64,000 nt of DNA from VXNE01 sp965261535 (GCA_965261535.1 OZ253469.1:3162001-3226000), one strand, 5' to 3'. Positions 27,575-37,474 are shown, counted from the first letter of the stretch. Made by a program: numbers and translations. Notes: generated from the letters alone by a model not told the origin.

Positions 27575-28359
27575 TCACCGCGCCAGACCTGCCGCGAAAT
27601 TGGGCGTGTTAACACTAAGTAGTGCGTCAAAGATGAGCACGAAGACGATAAAGCCGAGGAATAGCGCGTCGAGCTTGTCGTAGCGCGTGAAGATGCGGCG
27701 AAAGCCCTTCAGCCGGCGGAACAGGCGCTCGACCTCGTTGCGCCGCTTGTAGATCTCCCGGTCGTACTCCCAGGGATTCGTCCGGTTCTTCTTCGGCGGC
27801 ACGACGGGCTCGAAGTCGAGGTCCAGCGCCAGCTGCCGCGTCTCGTCCCCCTCGTAGGCGCGGACTTTCCTTCAGCGGCCCCAGGCGGCGCAGCAGCTTG
27901 CGGCCTTCCGGCGCGTCGTGCGCGCCGCCGGGCGACAGCGAGAACGTCACGGCCGTGCGAGCATCCGCCGCAACCATATGAATCTTGGTGTTCCATCCCC
28001 CTCGGGACTTGCCGATGCTTTGCGGACCGTTTTTTTTAGCGCGCCCGTCCCGTCCCGTCCGGATGCACTTTGACGCTGGTGCTGTCCAGCGACACCGCCT
28101 CCAGCTTGATCCGCACCAGCCGCTGCCGCTGCAGCTGTTCGAACACCCGGTCCAGCACGCCGTTCTTCGACCAGCGGTTCATCCGCGTGTAGATCGTGTG
28201 CCAGTTGCCGAACCGGGCCGGCAGGCCCCGCCACTTGCAGCCGTGCTCGGCCACGTGAAGAATCGCGTTCAGCACCTGCAGGTTCGACATGCTGACGTTG
28301 CCGCGCTGCACCGGCAGATAAGGCGCCACCAACTCGTACTGCTCTTCGGTAAGTTCCAT
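27575..28359 (-). pseudogene. IS5/IS427-group transposase, two frames plus internal deletion
   Basis: The first frame (28359-28036) has MELTEEQYELVAPYLP, the HTH region and the first catalytic Asp (SLDSTSVKVHPDG). At a run of eight A the frame must shift by -1 to continue as KKNGPQSIGKSRGGWNTKIHMVAADARTA, as in IS427 elements with programmed slippage. A second break near 27865 deletes about ten residues around the next catalytic Asp before RAYEGDETRQLALDLDFEPVVPPKKNR and the YKRRNEVERLFRRLKGFRRI end. That loss should inactivate it. Confidence 0.85.
27602..27618 (+). repeat. IS5 element left inverted repeat
   Basis: GGGCGTGTTAACACTAA, exact inverse of 28409-28425. Confidence 0.92.
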
Positions 28360-28408
28360 TCCAACTTCCCAGGTTGCCGTTTGGCGCTATGATATCAAAT
28401 CCCATCAA

Positions 28409-28425
28409 TTAGTGTTAACACGCCC
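28409..28425 (-). repeat. IS5 element right inverted repeat
   Basis: Exact inverse of 27602-27618. It ends one base before the ribosome-binding site of the downstream flavoprotein gene, so the insertion probably replaced that gene's promoter. Confidence 0.92.
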
Positions 28426-28441
28426 TAGGAGGAAAAACGCC

Positions 28442-30511
28442 ATGCGCGATTCACGCTACGATATTCTGTTTGAACCGATGAGGATCGGCCCTCACGTCGC
28501 GAAGAACCGATTCTACCAGGTGCCGCATTGCAATGGTGGCGGTTATCGCGATCCGTCAGCCGCCGCGGCCATGCGCGGCATCAAGTCAGAGGGCGGCTGG
28601 GGCGTCATCTTCACCGAGCAGACAGAGATGCATCACACCTCTGAGATCACCCCATTCATCGAGCTGCGTTTGTGGGAGGACCAGGACATTCCAGGTCTTC
28701 GCCGCATGTCCGACGCAATGAAAGTTCACGGCGCGCTTGCTGGCATCCAGTTGGCCTATTCCGGCATCAACGGCCCGAACTTCTACACGAAGGAAGTGCC
28801 TCTAGCGCCAACCGCACTGCCGATTCGCACGTTCACAAATGACCCTGTGCAGGCCCGCGCGCTCGACCTCACTGATATCCGGAACTTGCGCCGCTGGTTC
28901 GTCAACGCGGCGAAACGCTCGAAGATCGCCGGTTTCGACCTGATCTGCCTATACGGCGCGCATGGCTTCGGCATCTTTCAACATTTTCTGTCGCGCGCCA
29001 CGAACCAGCGGACCGACGAATATGGCGGCAGCCTGGAGAACCGCTCGCGCTTCGCCCGCGAGGTCGTGGCCGATATTCGTGAAGCGGTGGGTGACACGAC
29101 AGCAATCACCATGCGTGTCAGCCTCGACGAGACGATCGGCGATCTGGGTTTCTCCAACGCCGAGGTGCGGGAATTCGTCGAGCTGAACGCCGAACTGCCG
29201 GATTTGTGGGACATGGCCCACGGCGCCTGGGAAGATTGCTCGGGACCATCGCGCTTCAAAGACGAAGGGGCGCAGGAGCTTCTGGTCAAGGGCATTCGTG
29301 AACTGTCCTCCAAACCCGTCGTCGGTGTTGGCCGATTCACGTCGCCCGACGTCATGGTGAGGATGATCAAGTCAGGCACGCTCGATTTCATCGGCTGCGC
29401 GCGTCCGTCAATCGCCGATCCCTTTCTGCCCAAGAAAGTGGAGGAAGGCCGAATCGAGGACATCCGTGAGTGCATCGGCTGCAACATGTGCATCGCCGGC
29501 GACATGACCATGTCGATCTCGCGCTGCACGCAAAATCCGACCTTCATGGAGGAATGGCGCAAGGGCTGGCATCCTGAACGCGTGCAGCCAAAGGGCGACA
29601 GCGAAAGCGTGCTTATCGTCGGCGCGGGTCCCGCCGGGCTCGAGGCTGCCCGGACGCTGGGGCTACGCGGTTATCAGGTGGCGATTGCCGAGGCCGGGAC
29701 AGAGCTCGGAGGACGCGTGGCGCGCGAGTGCAAGCTGCCCGGGCTTTCCGCCTGGGGCCGGGTCCGCGACTATCGCCAGTACCAGATAAGCCAGATGCAG
29801 AATGTCGGGGTCTACTTTGATAGCCGGCTTTCAGCCGACGACATTCTGGCCTTCGGTTTCCAGAATGTGGCGATCGCTACCGGCTCGACCTGGCGCCGAG
29901 ACGGGGTGGCGCGAGCCCATGTCGTGCCAATCCCCACGGACCCGGCTATGCCCATCTACACTCCAGATGATCTGATGGATGGCAAGGTCCCGACAGGCAA
30001 CGTGGTTCTGTTCGACGACGACCACTATTATATGGGCGGCGTGCTCGCCGAACTGATGGGCCGCCAAGGCGCCAGGGTGACGCTGGTCACACCCTCCGCC
30101 TATGTCTCGGACTGGACACGCAACACGCTGGAACAAGGCGCCATTCACCGCCGGCTCGCGGAACTGGGCGTCGAGATCGTGCTGAACCGCTCGGTGACCC
30201 GTGTGACGGGAAGCGGGGTCGCCACCGAATGTGTTTACACGAGAGCTGCGCACGACATCGAAGCAGAGGCCGTCGTGCTGGTAGCCTCACGGAATCAGAA
30301 CGACGCACTGTGGCAGGAATTGAAGATACGGCGGGCGGAATGGGCCGACAACGGCATCCGCTCGGTCAAAGTGATCGGAGATGCCGAAGCTCCTGGCCCA
30401 ATCGCCTGGGCGACCTATGCCGGTCACCGCTTCGCACGGGAACTGGACGAGCCGGATATCGGCGACGCCCTGTCTTTCCGCCGTGAGGTGACCGCACTTG
30501 CGGCCGAATAA
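28442..30511 (+). CDS. Trimethylamine-dehydrogenase-like iron-sulfur flavoprotein
   Basis: A 689-aa enzyme of the old-yellow-enzyme/TMADH family. The N-terminal FMN TIM barrel covers residues 1-350 (GAHGFGIFQHFLSRATNQRTDEYGGSLENR). A 4Fe-4S cluster is bound by CIGCNMCIAG plus a later Cys in SRCTQNP, and the C-terminal domain binds ADP or FAD (VLIVGAGPAGLEAARTL near residue 395). Relatives oxidatively demethylate secondary and tertiary amines or N-methyl amino acids. ATG 28442 is preceded by AGGAGG. The exact substrate is unknown. Confidence 0.88.
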   Translation: MRDSRYDILFEPMRIGPHVAKNRFYQVPHCNGGGYRDPSAAAAMRGIKSEGGWGVIFTEQTEMHHTSEITPFIELRLWEDQDIPGLRRMSDAMKVHGALAGIQLAYSGINGPNFYTKEVPLAPTALPIRTFTNDPVQARALDLTDIRNLRRWFVNAAKRSKIAGFDLICLYGAHGFGIFQHFLSRATNQRTDEYGGSLENRSRFAREVVADIREAVGDTTAITMRVSLDETIGDLGFSNAEVREFVELNAELPDLWDMAHGAWEDCSGPSRFKDEGAQELLVKGIRELSSKPVVGVGRFTSPDVMVRMIKSGTLDFIGCARPSIADPFLPKKVEEGRIEDIRECIGCNMCIAGDMTMSISRCTQNPTFMEEWRKGWHPERVQPKGDSESVLIVGAGPAGLEAARTLGLRGYQVAIAEAGTELGGRVARECKLPGLSAWGRVRDYRQYQISQMQNVGVYFDSRLSADDILAFGFQNVAIATGSTWRRDGVARAHVVPIPTDPAMPIYTPDDLMDGKVPTGNVVLFDDDHYYMGGVLAELMGRQGARVTLVTPSAYVSDWTRNTLEQGAIHRRLAELGVEIVLNRSVTRVTGSGVATECVYTRAAHDIEAEAVVLVASRNQNDALWQELKIRRAEWADNGIRSVKVIGDAEAPGPIAWATYAGHRFARELDEPDIGDALSFRREVTALAAE

Positions 30512-30526
30512 CGGAGCGACAGCAGG

Positions 30527-30895
30527 ATGACCCCCTTTTTTCTTTCGGCGGACGAGCCCGGACTCGATGATTGGGGAACACCCGAAGACATCGGAGCCAC
30601 AACGCTCGAAGGCAGCGTACGCGTTTCGGGACGCTTTGATCTGGGGCGCCTAAAAGCATGGTTTTCGGCGGGCTCTATGCTGCGACACGCGCCAAATACC
30701 GCACGGTCTATGGTCTCCATGAGCACGCCACTCTCCTCGCTGGCCAGATCGAGCTAACGGAGGAGAACAGCGGAAAAAAGCGTCGTGTATAGGCCGGGTG
30801 ACAGCTGGATAATCGCCAAGGGAACACCCGTCGTCTGGTCCATCCTCTCCGACCGGATGTGCAAGAGCTATCTCGCTTTAACGTCCGAAATCTGA
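30527..30895 (+). pseudogene. Cupin-domain protein with two homopolymer frameshifts
   Basis: Starts MTPFFLSADEPGLDDWGTPED. A missing T in TTTT near 30661 and an extra A in AAAAAA near 30774 split it into three frames. Correcting both gives about 120 aa continuing AATRAKYRTVYGLHEHATLLAGQIELTEE and VYRPGDSWIIAKGTPVVWSIL, a DUF861/EutQ-like cupin. Both errors are in homopolymers, so the real gene may be intact. It follows the flavoprotein gene by 15 bp and precedes aspA by 7 bp, so it belongs to that operon. Confidence 0.7.
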
Positions 30896-30902
30896 GTCGA
30901 TC

Positions 30903-32291
30903 ATGTCAGAGCAGGATCGGATAGAGCACGACCTCCTGGTTGAAATGGAGCTTGCGGCAGATGCACTCTATGGCATCCAGACCGCGCGGGCGCTTGTCAA
31001 GTTCCCGATCACGGATGTGCCGATCAGCCATTTCCCTGAGCTCGTCGTAGCACTTGCCATGGTCAAGAAGGCGTCTGCCCGTTCCAACAGGGATCTTGGA
31101 ACCCTTGGCAACGAGACCTGCGATGCGATCATAGGCGTATGCGACGAGATCATCGCCGGGCAGCATCATCGATACTTCGTTGTCGATATGATCCAGGGCG
31201 GTGCCGGCACTTCCACGAACATGAACGCCAATGAGGTGATCGCCAACGTCGCCCTAAAAAATCTTGGTGCGGCTGCCGGGGACTATCGTCGTCTTCATCC
31301 AAACGATCATGTCAATCGATCCCAGTCCACGAGCGACGTGTATCCTACGGCCATGCGGCTGGCGATACTCAGCCAGTGCGCGATACTGACGGCAGCGCAG
31401 AACAGGCTCAGCCAGGCCTTCGCGGACAAGGCGCACGAATTCTCGAAAATCCTCAAGGTGGGGCGGACCCAACTGCAGGATGCCGTGCCGATGACGCTCG
31501 GCATGGAGTTCGCAGCATTCGCAACAACGATCGAGGAAGATATTGAGCGTGTCGTCCAACTGAGCGAATTGCTCAAGGAAGTGAACCTTGGAGGAACCGC
31601 CATTGGGACTGGAATCAATGCTCCGGCCGGATATGCCGAGATCGCCGTGGCGCATCTTTCGCAGATCAGTGGTTATCGCTTCATCCCCGCCAAGAACCTT
31701 ATCGAAGCATCGTCGGATGCGGGCGTTTTCGTTACTTTTTCGGGAGTACTGAAGCGTATTGCCGTCAAACTGTCGAAGATCTGTAACGATCTTCGCCTGC
31801 TTAGCAGTGGACCCAGGGCAGGTCTCGGCGAAATCACGTTGCCTGCGGTTCAGCCTGGCTCGTCCATAATGCCGGGAAAGGTCAATCCGGTCATTCCCGA
31901 GGTCGTCAACCAGATCGCCTTTCAGGTTATTGGCAACGATCTGACGGTCACCTTCGCGGCCGATGCAGGCCAGCTCCAGTTGAATGCGATGGAGCCGGTG
32001 ATGCTGTTCAACGTCCTGCAGTCTCTCCGCATCCTATTGCGCGGCATCGACGTGCTGACTGACCGTTGCGTTACAGGGATTCGGGCCAATCCAGAGCGCT
32101 GCGACGCATTGTTGAATGACAGTCTGGTGATCTCCACGGCTTTGGTGCCGCTGCTTGGTTACGAGGAAGCGGCCCGCATTGCGAAGAAAGCGATCGACAG
32201 TGGACGCACCGTGGCGGACGTCTTGAACGAACTCAGCATCATCACCGCCGAGCGCTCCGAGGAGCTAAAGCAACGAACGTCGGCGTTCTAA
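30903..32291 (+). CDS. aspA: Aspartate ammonia-lyase
   Basis: Fumarase/aspartase superfamily, 462 aa, cytosolic tetramer. It aligns along its length with E. coli AspA: VDMIQGGAGTSTNMNANEVIAN, HPNDHVNRSQSTSD, KVGRTQLQDAVPMTLG and the catalytic-serine loop GSSIMPGKVNPVIPEVVNQ. The reaction would be aspartate to fumarate plus ammonia. Related C-N lyases cleave N-substituted aspartates, and the neighbouring MmgE/PrpD and methylaspartate lyase genes leave that possible. It is directly downstream of the cupin gene. Confidence 0.88.
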   Translation: MSEQDRIEHDLLVEMELAADALYGIQTARALVKFPITDVPISHFPELVVALAMVKKASARSNRDLGTLGNETCDAIIGVCDEIIAGQHHRYFVVDMIQGGAGTSTNMNANEVIANVALKNLGAAAGDYRRLHPNDHVNRSQSTSDVYPTAMRLAILSQCAILTAAQNRLSQAFADKAHEFSKILKVGRTQLQDAVPMTLGMEFAAFATTIEEDIERVVQLSELLKEVNLGGTAIGTGINAPAGYAEIAVAHLSQISGYRFIPAKNLIEASSDAGVFVTFSGVLKRIAVKLSKICNDLRLLSSGPRAGLGEITLPAVQPGSSIMPGKVNPVIPEVVNQIAFQVIGNDLTVTFAADAGQLQLNAMEPVMLFNVLQSLRILLRGIDVLTDRCVTGIRANPERCDALLNDSLVISTALVPLLGYEEAARIAKKAIDSGRTVADVLNELSIITAERSEELKQRTSAF

Positions 32292-32481
32292 GGCGTGTCG
32301 GGTGGTATGTGGTCACCCCCTTCCCGACTGAATAGAGAAACTCCGATGATGTCGGCTTTTCGCTACCCCCGCAACCGCGCTTTCGTCAGCTACGAGTTTT
32401 TTTGCGATGGCAGATCAGATGACGTTCCATCTTCATTCTAATCCGGATTGAAGACCAGGACATGAAGCGCGCCGCTTCCCG

Positions 32482-32985
32482 ATGAAGGCGGTTGCCGAGA
32501 CGACCGGAGTGGCCCGCTCCCATCTACATGACAAGGTGCGGCGGAAGCCGAAGCCGCGCGGGCCTATCGCGAACTTGAGGACGCCGCCCTGGTGCAGCTC
32601 GTTTGCTGCCTGCTCGACCAGCGCCCGACCTATGGCTATCGCCGCATCACGGCTCTGGCGAACAGGGAGCTTTCCAAGACAGGGCAGCCACGGGTCAACC
32701 ACAAACGCATCTTCCGCATCATCCGCCAGAACAGCATGCTACTCGCCAGGCATACGGGGCGCAGGACCGGCCGTGTCCACGATGGCAAGGTCGTCATCAT
32801 TCGCTCCAACCTGCGCTGGTATCCGATGGCTTCGAGATCAGTTGCTGGAACGGAGACATCATCCGGATCGCCCTCATCATCGGCGCTCATGACCGCGAGA
32901 TCATCGCGTGGCATGCCGTCGTCGGTTCGGGCATCAGCGGCAGCGTGGTCCGAGACATGATGCTGGAGACCGTCGAGAGCCGGTT
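32482..32985 (+). pseudogene. IS3-family transposase OrfB, 5' part, interrupted by IS256
   Basis: Matches the IS2-like OrfB beginning KAVAETTGVARSHLHDKVRRKPKPRG, then RPTYGYRRITALANREL, RVNHKRIFRIIRQNSMLL, RVHDGKVVIIRSNLRW and FEISCWNGDIIRIALIIGAHDREIIAWHAV. At least two frameshifts separate these pieces. It is cut at 32985 by an IS256 element with a 9-bp duplication, and homology resumes at 34032. Confidence 0.85.
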
Positions 32986-33966
32986 GGGACTGTCAGGAAT
33001 TTCGTGCGTGAGGCCCGTTTCGTCATTGGGGAAGTGTCCCCTGGTTCGCAAGGCCCTCCGCAGCTTTGAGTTCAATGCCTCGATGGCGTTCGTGGTGTAG
33101 ATGATCCGGCGCACGCTTTCGGGAAAGGCGAAGAAGGGCATGACGTGCTCCCAGTTGCGCCGCCAGCTCAGCACGATCGCCGGATAGCGCTGCCCCCAGT
33201 AGCCGGTCTCGAACTCCTCCAGCGCCTTCATGCCAGCGTCTGCATCCTTGGCCCGGTAGATGGCGCGCAGCGCCGGCACGACGGCGATCAGGATATCGGC
33301 GACGCCGCGGTTCTTCAGTTCGTTCATGACGCGCAGCCAGAACTTCGCGCCCTCGGTCTGCTCGATCCAGATGCCGAGTATCTCCTTGGTGCCGTCGGGC
33401 AGGATGCCGAGCGCGATGTAGACGGCCTTGTTGCGCACGAAGCCCTCATCCCTGATCTTGACCCGGATCGCGTCAAAGAAGACCAGGGGATAGACGGCGT
33501 CGAGCGGCCTGTTCTGCCATTCCGCCACCTCCTCCAGCACCGCGTCGGTGACGGCCGAGATCAGGTCCGGCCACACGTCGATGCCGTAGAGTTCCTCCAG
33601 GTGGCCGCGGATCTCGTGCACGCTCATGTCGCGAGCATACATTGAGACGATCTTGGCGTCGAAGTCCGGAAATCGGTGCTGATATCTGGCGATCAGCTTT
33701 GGATCAAAAGTGCCGGCCCGGTCGCGCGGGATCGAAAGCTGCATCTTCGACGTGGCCGTCAGCACAGTCTTCTTTGAATGCCCGTTGCGCCGATTAGCAG
33801 GGCCTTCGGCCTCGCGCTCATCGACGAGGTGCTCGTCCAGCTCCGTGTTCAGGATGCGCTCGGAAAGCGCCTTCTTCAGATCGTCGAGCAGACCGTCCCT
33901 GGAAAACACCTCGGTCGGGTCACGACCGGCGAGCAGCCGGTCCAGTAGTTCCTTCTCGAGTGCCAT
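32986..33966 (-). pseudogene. IS256-family (mutator type) transposase with internal deletion
   Basis: Starts MALEKELLDRLLAGRDPTEVF and has the first DDE Asp region (VYPLVFFDAIRVKIRDEG) and GTKEILGIWIEQTEGAKFW. After RGVADILIAVV it jumps to PALRAIYRAKDADAGMKALEEF, losing about 45 residues including the DGLKGF motif with the second catalytic Asp. The C-terminus after RRIIYTTNAIEALNSKLRRALRTRGHFPNDE is also truncated by the element end. It cannot be active. Confidence 0.88.
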
Positions 33967-34022
33967 GCGATGATTCTCCTTCTCATCATCATGGCCTCAC
34001 GCACGAAATTCCTGACAGTCCC
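32986..34022 (-). mobile_element. IS256-family element, defective, nested in IS3 remnant
   Basis: 30-bp inverted ends (32986-33015 and 33993-34022, outermost GGGACTGTCAGGAATTTCGT) and a 9-bp target duplication GAGCCGGTT on both sides (32977-32985 and 34023-34031). Removing it rejoins the IS3 transposase as ETVESRFGALQAP. Confidence 0.92.
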
Positions 34023-34351
34023 GAGCCGGTTCGGCGCCCTCCAGGCTCCGACCCGCTCGAATGCTTGACCGACATTGGCAGCGCCTATGCGGCTAAGGAG
34101 AATCGCGACTCCGCCGCTGCGCTCAATCGCATTGCCTGCTTTACGCTGGTCCAAAGCCCGGAGCCGAACGGCATATCCGAGAACTTCTTCATAACCTTCA
34201 AACAAGACTATGTTCGCGTCAATCCCTTGCCAATTGAGGTCATCGCGCTCGGCAAGATCGCCGGATGGTTCAAGGACTATACGAGAACCGTCCTCACTCA
34301 GGGCTCAAAATGCGCTCCCCCTCGGGAGTTCATCAGGGCACAAACTCAATA
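34023..34351 (+). pseudogene. IS3-family transposase OrfB, 3' part
   Basis: Continues the interrupted OrfB: DPLECLTDIGSAYAAKENRD, SPEPNGISENFFITFKQDYVRVNPLP (region of the last catalytic Glu), ending ENRPHSGLKMRSP and REFIRAQTQ. Further frameshifts are present. Confidence 0.8.
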
Positions 34352-34369
34352 GCCGACTGTCCGGTCAAA

Positions 34370-34545
34370 CAGGGGCAACTCCAGGACCATGTCACCCCCT
34401 TCTTAGCCTATCCCAACGGCGTGCGCCGCATCATCTACACCACCAACGCCATCGAAGTTCTGAACTCAAAGCTCAGGCGAGCGGCCAGAACGCGGCCACT
34501 TCCCCAGTGACGACGCGGCCATGAAGCTGCTACACCTTGTCCGCT
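34370..34545 (+). pseudogene. IS256-family transposase remnant (plus strand)
   Basis: A second, separate piece of IS256 transposase: HVTPFLAYPNGVRRIIYTTNAIEVLNSKLRRAARTR followed after a shift by DDAAMKLLHLV. It directly abuts the end of the IS3 remnant. Only about 60 codons survive. Confidence 0.75.
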
Positions 34546-34671
34546 TACGAATTTTCGATGCAGAGCGTAACAAATCAATAATTGCTATCGAAGCAGATCC
34601 AATTCTATCTCGCCCCGGCAAGACTGAGACAAGACTGAGAAACGCACCTGTTTGAGCCGGAGTGAGGATTG

Positions 34672-36117
34672 ATGCTGACTGTAAAGGGGGGCCGATCCCG
34701 CCAAAAAGGAGAACTCAGCGGGTCAGGGAAAAGTACGAAGCTCTCGCTCAGCCAATCATTCTGCGAATATTGGGCGAATGTCGAATATGCGGACATACCT
34801 CAATCTGTCGTGCTGTTGGCAAAGCGTCATCTCCTCGACACCATCGCGGCGTCGATTGCGGGGGCCGATGCGGCCACCACTCAATCCGTCCGTTCGTGCG
34901 CCGAAATTACGCATGGCCGCAGCGGCGTCTGTTCCTTGTGGGGCGGAGACGACGCCGCGAGCCCTGCCGCCGCTGCCTTGATAAACGGCACCGCGGCGCA
35001 CGCGTGGGAGTTGGATGATTTCGGCGGCTGCGGACACTCGGGTGCATGCGTGGCCCCGGCGGTCTGGGCAGCCGGAGAAGTCGCTCGAGCCTCGGGCAAG
35101 CAAGTTATCCTGGGAGTTCTTGCGGGCTATGATCTGGCGGCCCGACTGCTCGACGCGGCGGGCGGATATAGCCCTCACAACGAGCGGGGTTGGCACTCGA
35201 CCGGAACATGCGGCAGCTACGGGGCCGCCGCCGGCGCCGCCAAAGTTCTCGGTCTTGGGGAACAGGAGTATTGCAGTGCTTTGGGTTGCGCCGGCACCTT
35301 CGTTGGCGGGACTTGGGCATTCTTGCAGGATGGCGCGATGACGAAGCGTCTCCATCCCGGAAAGGCCGCCGAAACTGGCCTCGTCGCTGCTGTCATGGCC
35401 CAGCAAGGGGTTACCGGTCCGCAACATGTCCTGGACGCCACGTGGGGCGGCTTCCTCAACACCTATTGCGGGCCAGAGGCAAGCCCGATCAAATTTCTTG
35501 AGGGCCTCGGAACGACCTTCCTGATTGCCGGGTCCGGAATCAAGCCTTATGCCTCTTGCCGCGGTGTGCACGCCGCGCTTGACGCAATTTTCGAACTGAA
35601 GCGCCAACGTACAATACGCTGGCAGGATATCGACCGGATTACGCTCCATCTCACCGAAGAAAATCATAGGTTTGTTGGGGGGACCTCCATTGTGTCTACG
35701 TTAGATGCGCAAATGAGTGCGCCATATTCGGTGGCCGTTGCACTGGTCACCGATGCGGCGGGCTTGTCGGAATATTATGTACAGAATGCGCAAGCCCTTG
35801 AGCTTATGGCGCGTATCGAGGTCGTAAGTGACCTGGATATTGTTCAGCCTGGCACGTATTCGGCAGCCGACCGCACGACTGTGGAGCTACGGATGTTAGA
35901 CGGCGCGATTTACCGGAATCATGTAGAAATACCTCGGGGAGGCTCGGAGTTTCCGCTCTCGCAGGAAGAGATTGTCGAAAAAGCCAAAACACTCATATCG
36001 CCTGTGCTTGGGGAACGTCAGTCCGATGCTCTTCTAGATTTTGTCATGTCGCTTGAGACGTGCGGCGATCTTTCCGAGGCAGGTAAGCTGATCACCAGGC
36101 ACGGATCGAGACATTAG
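34672..36117 (+). CDS. MmgE/PrpD family protein
   Basis: A 481-aa protein of the 2-methylcitrate dehydratase/cis-aconitate decarboxylase/iminodisuccinate epimerase superfamily. Typical features are KRHLLDTIAASIAGADA, INGTAAHAWELDDF, HSTGTCGSYGAAAGAAKVLGL and HPGKAAETGLVAA. ATG 34672 is preferred over an in-frame TTG at 34669; GTGAGG lies just upstream. It precedes the methylaspartate ammonia-lyase by about 120 bp. In this company an epimerase or dehydratase acting on an amino-acid-derived diacid is more likely than propionate metabolism. Confidence 0.85.
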   Translation: MLTVKGGRSRQKGELSGSGKSTKLSLSQSFCEYWANVEYADIPQSVVLLAKRHLLDTIAASIAGADAATTQSVRSCAEITHGRSGVCSLWGGDDAASPAAAALINGTAAHAWELDDFGGCGHSGACVAPAVWAAGEVARASGKQVILGVLAGYDLAARLLDAAGGYSPHNERGWHSTGTCGSYGAAAGAAKVLGLGEQEYCSALGCAGTFVGGTWAFLQDGAMTKRLHPGKAAETGLVAAVMAQQGVTGPQHVLDATWGGFLNTYCGPEASPIKFLEGLGTTFLIAGSGIKPYASCRGVHAALDAIFELKRQRTIRWQDIDRITLHLTEENHRFVGGTSIVSTLDAQMSAPYSVAVALVTDAAGLSEYYVQNAQALELMARIEVVSDLDIVQPGTYSAADRTTVELRMLDGAIYRNHVEIPRGGSEFPLSQEEIVEKAKTLISPVLGERQSDALLDFVMSLETCGDLSEAGKLITRHGSRH

Positions 36118-36235
36118 TGCGTTCGCTTTGCCGCAGCGTCCCGGGCTGGATCGCATTCGCGCACGTGTCCGCCATGGTCCCGGCAGCCGCGTCCCCAGGC
36201 TATCACTCTATCGCAAGGAATAAGGCGGTACCACC

Positions 36236-37474
36236 GTGGAAATAAGAGACGTGTTGTTCGCGACAGGCCAATCCGGCTATCTCCATGAGGATTTGGCGGC
36301 GATCAAAGCAGGCGCCAAGTCGGATGGTGGTATTTTTGTCGGTAGGCCCGTCTTACCCGGATACGAGCAGATCATCGAGCCCGGCGAAACGGTATCGATT
36401 ATCCTTGTTTTGGAGGATGGGTCTGTAGCTGTCGGCGATTGCACCGACGTCATCCTGGCCGGGGCGGCCGGTCGTGACCGGATTTTCAAACCCAAGGAAC
36501 ATCTAAGGACGCTAGAGAACGAGCTCCGTCCGCGCCTGATCGGTCGAAACGTTTCACGCTTCCGCAGCAACGCCAACGAGTTTGACGCCCTCGTGCTTGA
36601 CGGCAAGCGGATGCATATGGCTTTGCGCTACGGCGTCTCCCAGGCGCTCCTCAACGCCGTCGCCATTGCCCAGAGGACCACCATGGCCGAGGTCGTGGCA
36701 GACGAGTTCGGAACGACAATTTCTGACAAAGCCATTCCGATCCTGGCATCTTGCCAGCGCGACGACCCTCTTCAGCTCGACCGGACGATTTTGAAAAGAC
36801 CGGAACTGTTGCCGCATGCCGATTTCTCCACAGTCGAGCAGATTGGGTACTCTGGAGAGAAGTTGAAAGACTATGCCGGTAGGATCGCTGCCCGCCTGAC
36901 GCAGATTGGTGGCGATGATTATCGTCCCCGCATCCATCTGGACATCTACGGCACACTCGGCGACCTCTTTGCCAATGACATCGGCAAGATAGCGGATTAC
37001 CTGCTTTCGATTGCCGACACCGTCAGGCCGTATGAATTCATCGTCGAGTCTCCCATCATTGCTCAATCGCGCGATCAACAGGTCGAGCTCTACAGCAGTC
37101 TTCGCAGTGCGTTGATCAAGCGCGGTTCCGGTGTCAAGGTCATCGTCGATGAGTGGTGCAATACGCTCGAAGACATCAAGATCTTCGTTGACGAGAAGGC
37201 GGCAGATTTTGCTCAGGTTAAGGTTCCCGACCTTGGCGGCATATCGAACACGATCGAAGCGATACTGTACTGCAAGAAACATTACTTCGGCGTCGCTCTC
37301 GGCGGAAGCGCCAACGAAACTGATCAATCGGCCCGCATTTGCACCCATATCGGTCTGGCGTGTCGTCCGGATTTCATGTTGTCCAAGCCTGGGCTGGGTG
37401 TCGACGAAGCCCTGATGATCCAGCGGAACGAAATGGCGCGAACGCTTGCTCTCGTCGCCAGCCGAAAAGGTTGA
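36236..37474 (+). CDS. Methylaspartate ammonia-lyase
   Basis: Enolase-superfamily enzyme of 412 aa converting 3-methylaspartate to mesaconate and ammonia. It aligns end to end with the clostridial enzyme: GDCTDVILAGAAGRD, metal ligands in HLDIYGT, VESP and VDEWCNT, catalytic His in LPHADF and catalytic Lys in QVKVPDLGGISN; the GGTCNETN loop reads GGSANETD. The start codon is GTG at 36236. No glutamate mutase genes are nearby, so it is not part of the classical glutamate fermentation pathway and may use another substituted aspartate. Confidence 0.9.
   Translation: MEIRDVLFATGQSGYLHEDLAAIKAGAKSDGGIFVGRPVLPGYEQIIEPGETVSIILVLEDGSVAVGDCTDVILAGAAGRDRIFKPKEHLRTLENELRPRLIGRNVSRFRSNANEFDALVLDGKRMHMALRYGVSQALLNAVAIAQRTTMAEVVADEFGTTISDKAIPILASCQRDDPLQLDRTILKRPELLPHADFSTVEQIGYSGEKLKDYAGRIAARLTQIGGDDYRPRIHLDIYGTLGDLFANDIGKIADYLLSIADTVRPYEFIVESPIIAQSRDQQVELYSSLRSALIKRGSGVKVIVDEWCNTLEDIKIFVDEKAADFAQVKVPDLGGISNTIEAILYCKKHYFGVALGGSANETDQSARICTHIGLACRPDFMLSKPGLGVDEALMIQRNEMARTLALVASRKG

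Larger units (their letters stand above)
27602..28425 (-). mobile_element. IS5-family (IS427 group) insertion sequence, defective
   Basis: Perfect 17-bp terminal repeats GGGCGTGTTAACACTAA (27602-27618) and its inverse (28409-28425) bound an IS5-type transposase. Flanks ATT at the left and TAG at the right are not a duplication, so the two sides were probably not one target; an IS-mediated deletion is likely. Confidence 0.88.
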
